Origin: a virus
DNA: 26,302 nucleotides
Direction: 5' to 3' (one strand)
Virus record (IMG/VR): IMGVR_UViG_3300025122_000129
Span: 1-26,302 of that record
The notes under the pieces are model-generated. The model was given only the letters and a program-made list of their open reading frames with translations. It had not been told where the DNA came from and did not search any database. This document shows positions 1 to 5,573 of this stretch, piece by piece. Numbering within the stretch: the first letter of the stretch is position 1; every line of letters begins with the position of its first letter. Position numbers and translations under genes: made by a program.

Positions 1-88
1 GCCAGGGGCCAGGGGCCAGGGGCCAGGTGCCAGGGGCCAGGTGCCAGGTGCCAGGTGCCAGGGGCCAGGGGCCAGGGGCCAGGGGCCA
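1..88. repeat. 12-copy GCCAGG(G/T) heptamer tandem array
   Basis: Twelve uninterrupted 7-bp units start at position 1, followed by a partial unit GCCA at 85-88. Only the seventh base varies; read from the left it is G, G, G, T, G, T, T, T, G, G, G, G. The array begins at the first base of the window, so its true left border is unknown. It abuts the DnaA-box-like and GATC-rich segment to its right. Possible roles are an origin-associated iteron set or a simple satellite. An assembly break at the repeat is also possible. Confidence 0.95.
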
Positions 89-491
89 CAGGTTGTCCAC
101 ATTTAGCGCGATCGGCGTTTTACGAATTCGCGCCAAATTTGGGTCCGAGGGGTGCTAAGGGATTTTCCGATCGCGAGCCACTTATGCACAACCCTACTGG
201 ACACTATTTAACCACAGGGCCGCGCGGCTCGCGGTACGTTGGGGACGGCCCCCGGCCGACGGACCGGGCCCGGTATTACGCCCGCTGCCAACACGGATCC
301 CCCGCGGCCAAAATCGAGCCGCCGCCGAAGATCATCCGAGATCAAATCCAGGCCTCGAGGTTCGGATCCTGGGGGTGCTGTGGTATCGGTCGAGGTTTGA
401 TCGTCGCTTAGATCGAAGCTACGGCCCTCGGTTTCCAGGTTTGATCACTCAAAACCCGATCACGCGGCAATTCGTCCCTCGAAGCCCAGAC
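89..491. promoter_or_regulatory. Non-coding GC-rich segment with DnaA-box-like nonamers and clustered GATC; candidate origin
   Basis: I see no convincing gene here. Three nonamers in the same orientation resemble the DnaA box TTATNCACA: TTGTCCACA at 93-101 (one mismatch), TTATGCACA at 182-190 (exact) and TTAACCACA at 208-216 (one mismatch). GATC occurs at 110, 169, 296, 330, 340, 365, 399, 411, 443 and 458, so eight copies fall within 166 bp. The decamer AGGTTTGATC is repeated at 393-402 and 437-446. Together with the adjacent heptamer array this resembles a DnaA-dependent origin. No strongly AT-rich unwinding element is obvious, and the whole left arm is GATC-rich, so the call stays tentative. 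Confidence 0.4.
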
Positions 492-519
492 AAAAAAAAA
501 CCGGGCGCACGGCCCGGTT
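492..519 (-). terminator. Rho-independent terminator of the leftmost minus-strand operon
   Basis: The stem AACCGGGC (499-506) pairs with GCCCGGTT (512-519) around loop GCACG. A run of nine A at 492-500 reads as a U-tract on the minus strand. It sits about 20 bp beyond the stop of the 542-1288 gene. Confidence 0.9.
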
Positions 520-541
520 CAATGGTGAAACGTTGTGCCGT

Positions 542-1288
542 TTACGGGGCAATATGTTTCGCGCCCGCACCATGCACGATGATCACCTTGTCTCGGTGCA
601 TTTTCGTTAGACCCGCACACGAGCCGCACCGCTCACACGTTGACGAATAATCCGCTTCAATGGACGCCGGACAGACAGACTCTCCCCTCACTACGGGATC
701 GCTCTCATTACGCACACGATAGGTACGCCACCCGCACGCCCGCGCGGCATACAGATCTACCGAACTGCTAACGGACGCCATGCAAATCTCACGGTACGCC
801 TGAAACCGCTCGTCGCGCCATTGATGAGAGTACGCGGTATGCATTGTCGATTCAGATAAAAACGCCCGCCACACGGACAACGGAATCGCACATGGATCAC
901 CATATGAGCCGAGTCGAATCGAACGATCCGATCCTAGACGGCGAACGGCGTACGGGTCGCCAGATATATCCGCGCACGATCCGCGCTGCCAACCGCGCCA
1001 CACGGCCAACGGATCTTGCCACACTAGGACGTAGCACGGGCGATCTACATTGCGCCCGTCCACAATCCGCCCGCGTAGATCACAATCGCCGCAAATAGAA
1101 CGATCCGCGCCACTGTGAATTGCGGCAACCGGATCTATATCTGCTGTCAAAATGTACACGGGCAGCATTGCGCCAACTTTCGCATTTTTACTGGGACGAT
1201 TTACACACGTCACAATAGCAAGGATCCGCTTGCCGTCTATCTGTGATGGACCATCGTAGATCACGTAGGAGTTAGCACGTTTAGTCAT
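542..1288 (-). CDS. Conserved Cys-rich phage protein of unknown function
   Basis: 248 residues. The ATG at 1288 is preceded by a GGGGGA-type ribosome binding site. The sequence resembles a family I have seen in many phage genomes but whose function I do not know. Its recognisable pattern is an N-terminal segment ending in LTADIDPVAAIHSGAD, followed by CGDC near residue 67 and a CYVL segment. A central YGDPCAIP motif comes next, then HQWR and F-x-A, and a C-terminal cluster CPAS ... CERCGSCAG. The paired CxxC-type cysteines suggest a metal or Fe-S site. The gene is last in a minus-strand chain and is followed directly by a terminator. It lies close to the candidate origin, but nothing in the protein links it to replication. 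The family resemblance is from memory and was not searched. Confidence 0.85.
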   Translation of the reverse strand: MTKRANSYVIYDGPSQIDGKRILAIVTCVNRPSKNAKVGAMLPVYILTADIDPVAAIHSGADRSICGDCDLRGRIVDGRNVDRPCYVLVWQDPLAVWRGWQRGSCADISGDPYAVRRLGSDRSIRLGSYGDPCAIPLSVWRAFLSESTMHTAYSHQWRDERFQAYREICMASVSSSVDLYAARACGWRTYRVRNESDPVVRGESVCPASIEADYSSTCERCGSCAGLTKMHRDKVIIVHGAGAKHIAP

Positions 1289-1313
1289 TGTTCAGATCCC
1301 CCGCGTTATGGCA

Positions 1314-1595
1314 TTAGCCTTCTAATAATGCCCAAAAAGCCCGAACAGTGCGCTTTTTGCCGTTAACGGCAAATTCCCCGCGGTAGTAGTAGTTCTTGCA
1401 ACTGCATCGCACCGCTGATTCATACGTGTAGGTGTCCCCGGCGTGCTTGAAGGACACACACCAGTTGTTTTTGCGCTCCGTCTCGCGGCGCAGCCCCGCG
1501 CTCACTGGTGGCGCCCAGAAATAGCAGTTTTTATGCTTCGCATGTTGCGCCAATGCGCGTTCAACTTTCTCTCGCTGTGATTTAGATAAGCTCAT
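1314..1595 (-). CDS. Small hypothetical phage protein
   Basis: 93 residues. The ATG at 1595 has a strong GAGGGGA ribosome binding site, and the start overlaps the end of the upstream gene by 14 bp, which suggests translational coupling. The N-terminus is a basic amphipathic helix (SKSQREKVERALAQHAKHK). The middle contains a WAPP motif and the C-terminal half is rich in aromatic and basic residues (SCKNYYYRGEF, KKRTVRAFWALL). It is predicted to be soluble and has no TM segment. I do not recognise a domain. Its position between other short early genes fits a host-modulation or accessory role, which is only inference. Confidence 0.8.
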   Translation of the reverse strand: MSLSKSQREKVERALAQHAKHKNCYFWAPPVSAGLRRETERKNNWCVSFKHAGDTYTYESAVRCSCKNYYYRGEFAVNGKKRTVRAFWALLEG

Positions 1596-1776
1596 CCCTT
1601 GTCCCCTCTTTGGTGTTGTCGTCGTCTAGCCATTTGCCGCCAACGTGGAACACCTCGCCGTTAGATAACGTCACGTAGTCGCGGTTAATCGCGATACCGC
1701 GATCCGCTCGCGGTTCAAGGTCAGGTTGATCGAGCAGTACGCGCCATTGCGAATTGTTGAAGTGATAGTTATTCAT
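1582..1776 (-). CDS. Small hypothetical phage protein
   Basis: 64 residues, starting MNNYHFNNSQWRVLL. I chose the ATG at 1776 because it is preceded by GAGGCGGG at good spacing and gives an 8-bp ATGAATAA-type overlap with the upstream gene. A longer reading from TTG at 1791 would bury that ribosome binding site. The product is small and polar, has no TM segment, and ends in an acidic/basic tail (LDDDNTKEGTRDEL). No domain is recognised. Confidence 0.75.
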   Translation of the reverse strand: MNNYHFNNSQWRVLLDQPDLEPRADRGIAINRDYVTLSNGEVFHVGGKWLDDDNTKEGTRDELI

Positions 1777-1966
1777 CGATACCCGCCTCAAAAAGATTGT
1801 TTAGATCTGCCCGCACTGACTGTTTATTAATTTCATCCATTGCGCGAGCGAGCCGCAACAATTCCGTTCTAGCGGGCCGCCGCATATCCGGGCCGCCGTG
1901 TTCAAGTGTCAGTAAAATGATTTCCACGGCGGTTTCCCATGTAGGCGCACAGTTAATCGTAGTCAT
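1769..1966 (-). CDS. Small hypothetical phage protein, first gene of its unit
   Basis: 65 residues from the ATG at 1966. The start is supported by AAGGGG eight bases upstream; a longer frame reaches 2020 but would run through the promoter and leader described at 1988-2040. The protein is mostly helical, with an N-terminal hydrophobic helix (ETAVEIILLTLEHGG), a basic RRPARTELLRLARAMDEINK segment and an acidic end. No known domain is recognised. Its translation-initiation region (CTACAAGGGGAA...ATGACTA) is nearly identical to that of the 19-codon ORF at 3890-3949. Confidence 0.75.
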   Translation of the reverse strand: MTTINCAPTWETAVEIILLTLEHGGPDMRRPARTELLRLARAMDEINKQSVRADLNNLFEAGIDE

Positions 1967-1987
1967 GCTTGTTCCCCTTGTAGTTAA

Positions 1988-2040
1988 GCGGTTATGAACC
2001 GCACACGCGCACATATACACGAGGCAGCGCCGATATGCAA
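1988..2040 (-). promoter_or_regulatory. Promoter plus 5'-terminal mRNA hairpin (copy 1)
   Basis: On the minus strand, TTGCAT (2040-2035) and TATATG (2017-2012) are separated by exactly 17 bp. The expected start site is near 2005, just before the hairpin GCGGTT-CAT-AACCGC (2002-1988), which would form the very 5' end of the mRNA. The same arrangement, with the same spacing and hairpin, occurs at 2494-2548. Confidence 0.75.
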
Positions 2041-2116
2041 TAGTCTGTGTGTTATCCGATAATTGCGGGCAAGCTCGGCGAGCGAACGCGGGGCGCGTCT
2101 ACGGGAAAATTCAGGC

Positions 2117-2145
2117 AAAAAAGAACCGGGCACCTAGCCCGGTTC
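2117..2145 (-). terminator. Rho-independent terminator after the 2171-2473 gene
   Basis: The stem GAACCGGGC (2123-2131) pairs with GCCCGGTTC (2137-2145) around a five-base loop. An A-rich run at 2117-2122 gives the minus-strand U-tract. It separates the unit starting at 2473 from the next promoter at 2040. Confidence 0.85.
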
Positions 2146-2170
2146 AGTAAAATTAGCTTACGCCCCCCGG

Positions 2171-2473
2171 TTATTGGTAGTCGTCGTAATCCTCGTACCC
2201 GATATCATCGGGATACATTCCCCCGGCGACCGGATCGTCCTCGCCTGGAAGGTGGTTAACGTTCACCTGCACCTCCGTCCACTTAGACGAGAACCCTGCA
2301 CTTGGATAGGCCGCTTTCGCTTCCTCCTCGGTGTCATAAGATTCGATGTAGCACTTTCGCGCCTGACCGGCCAGGACGCTGGAACGCTCATACGTCCCCC
2401 ATCCGTACACGGTATAAACAGTGGTGCCGAACTCAGTGTCGGCGTTGATGGTGTAATAGTCGAAAGTTTCCAT
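2171..2473 (-). CDS. Conserved hypothetical phage protein, monocistronic
   Basis: 100 residues. The ATG at 2473 follows AGAGGAATAAAAC, a good ribosome binding site. The N-terminal two thirds (YYTINADTEFG, TVYGWGTYERSSVLAGQ, CYIESYDTEEEAKAAYP) resembles a small protein recalled from other phage and environmental genomes. The C-terminus is a very acidic, Tyr/Asp-rich tail (DDIGYEDYDDYQ). No catalytic motif is seen. The gene has its own promoter (2494-2548) and its own terminator (2117-2145), so it is expressed as a single-gene unit. That is unusual in this otherwise polycistronic block and suggests independent, probably strong, expression. Function unknown. Confidence 0.85.
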   Translation of the reverse strand: METFDYYTINADTEFGTTVYTVYGWGTYERSSVLAGQARKCYIESYDTEEEAKAAYPSAGFSSKWTEVQVNVNHLPGEDDPVAGGMYPDDIGYEDYDDYQ

Positions 2474-2493
2474 GTTTTATTCCTCTTAGTTGA

Positions 2494-2548
2494 GCGGTTA
2501 CATGAACCGCACGCCCGCACATATACAGTAAGCTAATTTTATATGCAA
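2494..2548 (-). promoter_or_regulatory. Promoter plus 5'-terminal mRNA hairpin (copy 2)
   Basis: On the minus strand, TTGCAT (2548-2543) lies 17 bp from TATATG (2525-2520). It is followed by hairpin GCGGTT-CATGT-AACCGC (2510-2494) and then the leader of the 2171-2473 gene. The -10 to hairpin block is almost identical to copy 1 at 1988-2040, while the 17-bp spacer sequence differs. That implies the conserved bases are functional. Confidence 0.75.
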
Positions 2549-2624
2549 CTATATGAGTTTAATCCGATATACACCGAACGGACTAAAACGGGCGTAAACG
2601 TAGGCGCAGGGCGGAATTCGGGCG

Positions 2625-2651
2625 AAAAAAAAACCGGGCGCAACGGCCCGG
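2625..2651 (-). terminator. Rho-independent terminator after the DUF932 gene
   Basis: The stem CCGGGC (2634-2639) pairs with GCCCGG (2646-2651). A nine-A run at 2625-2633 provides the minus-strand U-tract. The sequence through the loop is almost the same as the terminator at 492-519. Confidence 0.88.
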
Positions 2652-2687
2652 CTCAATGGGGTTATGTGATTATGGAACGGTTATTGT

Positions 2688-3680
2688 CTACGCGGCGATG
2701 CGATCCATTGCGACGGCGTAGGCCTTATTCTTAATCGCGTTCCCGCGCCCGAACCATGCGCTATTCAAGCGCGTATCTTCAGACCGTGCCCGAACGTGAT
2801 AGTCGGCGTATTCCGTTACCGCATTGACGAACCCCCAAGCCGTACCGCGCGATCCGACTAAGTCAGCCCCGCGAGCGCGACCGTTGAACAGTTCGATCAC
2901 GTTTTTAACTCCGCGAGGTTGATCTTCGCGTGTCTTCGGCTGATCAGGATCCCCGACAACGTCGACAACCATATCCACGAGCATGTCGCGGGAAACGGGC
3001 GTCGACATAAGGCGATCCGCGTCAGATACGAACTGGTCCCACGTTTCGCCGATACCCAGATCCGCCTTTACGACGTCCGCGTTAAACGTCGTCGAATGGG
3101 GCACCTTGATCGCGCCCGCCCCGGCGGCCCGCAGTGACATTTCCAAAGTGTTATGACAGACAACGCGCATCGCTGTGAATTGCGCCGTCGTCGCTAAAGT
3201 GCCGTCCGCCGCCGTCGCCAACAACAGATAGCCCAACAACTTGTCGCCGTTCAAGTTCACCGACGCCCCGGTATCGGCGAGCGCCCAGTACTTGGACCCG
3301 CTTCCCAACACGCCCGCCGTATTCAACCGGTATCCGGCGGAGTCAATCATGTTACTGAAAAACTCTAGGATCTCGCGCGGCTGCACGACTTGATAGCGGT
3401 TGCTGTGGACGGCGATGGGTTGCCCATTGTCTGCGCGATAGAATACGCGGCGACCGTCAAAAGTCTTCACGTTGCCGGTGTAAGGGAAACCGTCCAATTC
3501 CACGTCAAATTTGACGGGCGAACTTTTGATCTCAAAATTCATGCCCGCAGCCACGAGCCATTCTTCAATGGGTGCGCCTTCGCGCGTCTCGCCGCCAAGA
3601 TGGTGCCATGCAGCGTCGGTTCCCGCCCGGCGGGTAAAACTATACCGTCCGTCGTCGAATTGATAAATATTGTGCGCCAT
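2688..3680 (-). CDS. DUF932 phage/plasmid-like protein (TIGR03299 type)
   Basis: 330 residues from the ATG at 3680, which has a textbook GGAGG site; a longer frame from 3707 passes through that site and is rejected. The layout fits the DUF932 family: an N-terminal segment with WHHLG, then VFYRADNGQPIAVHSNRYQVVQP, followed by EFFSNMIDSAGY. The central part has SGSKYWALAD, a YLLLATAADG stretch and MRVVCHNTL, and the C-terminus has TAWGFVNAVTEYADYH. DUF932 proteins are common in phages and plasmids. Their molecular role is not established; annotations range from replication/recombination-associated to unknown. Length is normal for the family. The gene is followed by its own terminator. Confidence 0.9.
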   Translation of the reverse strand: MAHNIYQFDDGRYSFTRRAGTDAAWHHLGGETREGAPIEEWLVAAGMNFEIKSSPVKFDVELDGFPYTGNVKTFDGRRVFYRADNGQPIAVHSNRYQVVQPREILEFFSNMIDSAGYRLNTAGVLGSGSKYWALADTGASVNLNGDKLLGYLLLATAADGTLATTAQFTAMRVVCHNTLEMSLRAAGAGAIKVPHSTTFNADVVKADLGIGETWDQFVSDADRLMSTPVSRDMLVDMVVDVVGDPDQPKTREDQPRGVKNVIELFNGRARGADLVGSRGTAWGFVNAVTEYADYHVRARSEDTRLNSAWFGRGNAIKNKAYAVAMDRIAA

Positions 3681-3759
3681 AATTGGCCTCCAATTGGTTG
3701 AACACATCTCTCATATCTTAGTATACGCGGGAGCTACCGGAACGGCAACCACGGGGGCC

Positions 3760-3882
3760 TCAGTCCCGATCCCGCTCCTGCTCCTGCTTTTCCCGCTCGC
3801 GCTTTTCGCGCTGTATCCGATCCCAGTCCGTCTCGCCCTCGCAACGTTTTACGATCCACTCGATCAGTTTGAAAATAAACAT
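3760..3882 (-). CDS. 40-residue highly charged small protein
   Basis: ATG at 3882, stop TGA at 3760-3762. Residues 1-12 form a hydrophobic amphipathic segment (MFIFKLIEWIVK). The remainder is an almost uninterrupted charged helix rich in Arg, Glu, Lys and Gln, ending EQERDRD. The start lies 8 bp beyond the stop of a 19-codon ORF. A weak GGAT ribosome binding site is the only upstream signal, so it may be coupled. Composition strongly unlike random sequence supports coding. Function unknown; a membrane-associated or DNA/RNA-mimic peptide are both possible. Confidence 0.5.
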   Translation of the reverse strand: MFIFKLIEWIVKRCEGETDWDRIQREKREREKQEQERDRD

Positions 3883-3889
3883 TTAAAAA

Positions 3890-3949
3890 CTAATCCGGTG
3901 TCAGTTCCGCGATCCGTGCAGCGCTCGTCTCGCAAATCACATTAGTCAT
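3890..3949 (-). CDS. 19-codon ORF with strong initiation region
   Basis: The ORF encodes MTNVICETSAARIAELTPD. Its ATG at 3949 overlaps the upstream stop as ATGA. It is preceded by ACAAGGGGAAACAATC, almost the same initiation region as the gene starting at 1966. The product could be a leader peptide, a truncated paralogue of the 1769-1966 product (both begin MT with Cys at position 6), or a coupling device for the 3760-3882 gene. A gene this short cannot be established from sequence alone. Confidence 0.35.
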   Translation of the reverse strand: MTNVICETSAARIAELTPD

Positions 3950-4158
3950 GATTGTTTCCCCTTGTAGTGTGATGGTTTGCATGTTCGGCACTCCTTGCAT
4001 GTCGAATGATTCATGCCTTGGTTGCCCATCAGCCTGTGCCCAAAAACACACCATTGCCCGTGAGGGCATTTATGCCTAACACGCCTCTTCTTTGATCGGG
4101 AAGAGGGAATGATTGCGACCTTTCGGCCGCAGCCTAGACATGCAACTCTATCCGTCAC
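3946..4158 (-). CDS. Small Cys/His-rich putative zinc-binding protein
   Basis: 70 residues if started at GTG 4158. It contains CLGCG (residues 7-11), then KCPHGQWC, H and N-rich spacing, and CKECRTC near the C-terminus. That gives several CxxC or CxHxxxxC pairs, enough for one or two zinc sites, on a basic background (SRSKKRRVRHK). The start is uncertain: no ribosome binding site lies at proper distance from the GTG, and an AGGGGAG sequence sits about 25 bases further upstream. The stop overlaps the next ATG as ATGA. It is probably a nucleic-acid-binding accessory protein. That assignment is inference. Confidence 0.6.
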   Translation of the reverse strand: MTDRVACLGCGRKVAIIPSSRSKKRRVRHKCPHGQWCVFGHRLMGNQGMNHSTCKECRTCKPSHYKGKQS

Positions 4159-4190
4159 GGGTAGTTCGGGATACGAAATCCAGGCTCCCC

Positions 4191-4562
4191 TTAGGCGGGC
4201 ACAAAATTGAAGTAACGCCGGGGCATATGATCGAACTGCAAACTGCCCCGTCGATTATCCGACCGCCGCCGGACGACGCAGAGGCCGCCGCCGAACCCCT
4301 CAACTTCATAGTCTTCCTGCAATTCGGCGGTTGTCCATGTGTTACGCGGCTGCGATGCGCTCGCCGGTTTTTCGATTAATTGAAATTCATACAACCATTT
4401 TGGTCCTAACCGATTCCGTAATTGTTGAAGGGGCGACCACTCGCCGCGATAAGTAGCGGAGCCGGAACGCATCCAATCACTTTGCAGGCTGGTTTTCCAT
4501 TCATCGCCATGTTGTTCTGCATAAGCCTTCACGGCGGTTAATTGATCGACGGTAAGTTTCAT
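4191..4562 (-). CDS. Conserved hypothetical phage protein
   Basis: 123 residues. The ATG at 4562 has AAGGGGACACCAA upstream. The N-terminal part (LTVDQLTAVKAYAEQHG, WKTSLQSDWMRSG, LQQLRNRLGPKWL) fits a short helical phage family that I recall only as hypothetical. The C-terminal half has an AELQEDYEVEGFGGG turn and ends in a basic/aromatic segment (MPRRYFNFVPA). No TM segment or signal peptide is seen. The gene stands between the nuclease and the Cys/His-rich gene in the same direction. Confidence 0.82.
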   Translation of the reverse strand: MKLTVDQLTAVKAYAEQHGDEWKTSLQSDWMRSGSATYRGEWSPLQQLRNRLGPKWLYEFQLIEKPASASQPRNTWTTAELQEDYEVEGFGGGLCVVRRRSDNRRGSLQFDHMPRRYFNFVPA

Positions 4563-4603
4563 TTGGTGTCCCCTTTCAAAAGTTAGTTTTACACCCCCTC
4601 AGT

Positions 4604-5029
4604 TTACGCCAAAGTATGGGACTTTACAAGATTAAAAACGTCCGCCCACGGCACTGGGTTGCGCCATTGGCCTGCCGGTTCCGCGCCAGATAAACCGTCG
4701 GTCGCCAGCGCAATTGCGTCCGCCCCGCTATACAACAGGATAGAATGCGCTCGATCCTTGCAGGGCTGCTTTTTGATTAGAACCCACGCAGAGGCGTGGG
4801 CATGACGGGTCAGGAAGGAAACTTGATGCGGCGACAATCGAACAGCGTTCGCCGCGCAAACCTTTAATTCAATAAGGTGGAACTGTCCATCGGAATCACA
4901 CAACAATGTGTCCGGCACACCGGGCACGGCCCACGACTCGATGCGCGTAGCAATCCAAAACTTAGGTAGGTTGGTCCGGACTTGCTTCCAGAAGTTCGAC
5001 TCGCGGTTTTTCGCTGTCGCTACTTTCAT
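4604..5029 (-). CDS. PD-(D/E)XK nuclease, VRR-NUC / Holliday-junction-resolvase-like
   Basis: 141 residues from the ATG at 5029; a longer TTG start at 5056 is possible. The fold signature is present in order: E31, PGVPD (36-40), IELK (53-56) and Q69 in SPHQVSFL. D40, E54 and K56 fit the catalytic D...ExK triad of restriction-endonuclease-fold enzymes. Small phage VRR-NUC proteins act on branched or flapped DNA, and this is the likely role here, in recombination, resolution of replication intermediates or DNA trimming before packaging. The gene overlaps the 3' end of the terminase small-subunit gene by 68 bp in another frame, so the two are co-transcribed. No strong ribosome binding site is visible, which fits coupled translation. 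The exact substrate cannot be assigned. Confidence 0.82.
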   Translation of the reverse strand: MKVATAKNRESNFWKQVRTNLPKFWIATRIESWAVPGVPDTLLCDSDGQFHLIELKVCAANAVRLSPHQVSFLTRHAHASAWVLIKKQPCKDRAHSILLYSGADAIALATDGLSGAEPAGQWRNPVPWADVFNLVKSHTLA

Positions 5030-5573
5030 CGCCCGAAGTCGCCATAAGTGGAGCAAAACTTTCGCGAATTTTAATCAGTTCCCGCTCCACATCGGAGCGG
5101 CTCATTTGATCGATACTGCCGTGTCTGATTTCCGATTTCGAAACGTGCAACCCGGCTGTCGATCCTCTAATTTTCTCGGCGGCCACGGCAGCCGAAAACG
5201 CACCGCCGGACAAACTTTCTTCTCGCAGCCGCCACAAGTCCGCGAGATGCTGATCCTCATCGATTCCGTATTTAATCTTCATTTCAGCGCGGACTTCGAG
5301 GATCCGCTTGACGACGTGGGGGCACCTCGTCGGGTTGGTCAGTTCAGAAGCCCGGACGGACGCGCCGCGCGCGCTATAGCCCGCTTTTTCCGCCGCTTCG
5401 CGAAGCGTGATACGCCCGGTGTTTTCTACCAGCTCGCGAACGAATTTTTCCTGCTTTTTCGTCAACGGACGATTCTCTGGCAAAAAGGGCGGAGGCTTAA
5501 CTTTTCGCGGCGGGCGAGGCTTATGCCTGTCCGGGTCAGGCAAGACGAGATAGCGGCTTTGATTCACGGTCAT
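4962..5573 (-). CDS. terS: Phage terminase small subunit
   Basis: 203 residues, ATG at 5573. A Pro/Arg-rich N-terminal tail (1-36) precedes a helix-turn-helix DNA-recognition domain: LTKKQEKFV (37-45), then LREAAEKAGYS (57-67) and ASVRASELTNP. This matches the TerS pattern of conserved AGYS plus a run of short helices. The middle has KYGIDEDQHLADLWRLRE, typical of the oligomerisation core, and GAFSAAVAAEKIRG. The C-terminal tail is acidic and Ser-rich (SGDESSDSEKP). TerS binds the packaging site and regulates the large-subunit motor. The large subunit is not in this window, so the packaging genes are split. The gene is the first minus-strand gene left of the AT-rich divergent region, which probably carries its promoter. 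Confidence 0.8.
   Translation of the reverse strand: MTVNQSRYLVLPDPDRHKPRPPRKVKPPPFLPENRPLTKKQEKFVRELVENTGRITLREAAEKAGYSARGASVRASELTNPTRCPHVVKRILEVRAEMKIKYGIDEDQHLADLWRLREESLSGGAFSAAVAAEKIRGSTAGLHVSKSEIRHGSIDQMSRSDVERELIKIRESFAPLMATSGDESSDSEKPRVELLEASPDQPT

Noticed and set aside
348-390. Sequence resembling a tRNA T-arm (AGGTTCGGATCCT)
   Set aside because: The T-stem has a mismatch and no matching acceptor 5' strand, D-arm or anticodon arm is found upstream.
55-411. 118-codon plus-strand reading frame
   Set aside because: It begins inside the heptamer array, has no ribosome binding site, and has a composition typical of GC-rich non-coding sequence. The DnaA-box-like and GATC sites lie inside it.
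844-1098. 84-codon plus-strand frame
   Set aside because: Antisense shadow of the conserved 542-1288 gene, without a ribosome binding site.
2047-2259. 70-codon plus-strand frame
   Set aside because: Crosses the terminator at 2117-2145 and the 3' end of the opposite gene; no ribosome binding site.
2174-2536. 120-codon plus-strand frame
   Set aside because: Antisense to the conserved gene at 2171-2473 and running through its promoter and leader.
3882-3890. Programmed frameshift joining the 19-codon and 40-codon ORFs at the TTTTTAAA run
   Set aside because: The stop codon comes before the T-run, so a ribosome in the first frame would not reach the slippery site; two cistrons are simpler.
3670-3945. 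91-codon plus-strand frame with hydrophobic leucines
   Set aside because: Opposite-strand image of the charged 40-aa ORF (Glu/Gln/Arg codons read backwards give Leu/Pro/Ala); no start signals.
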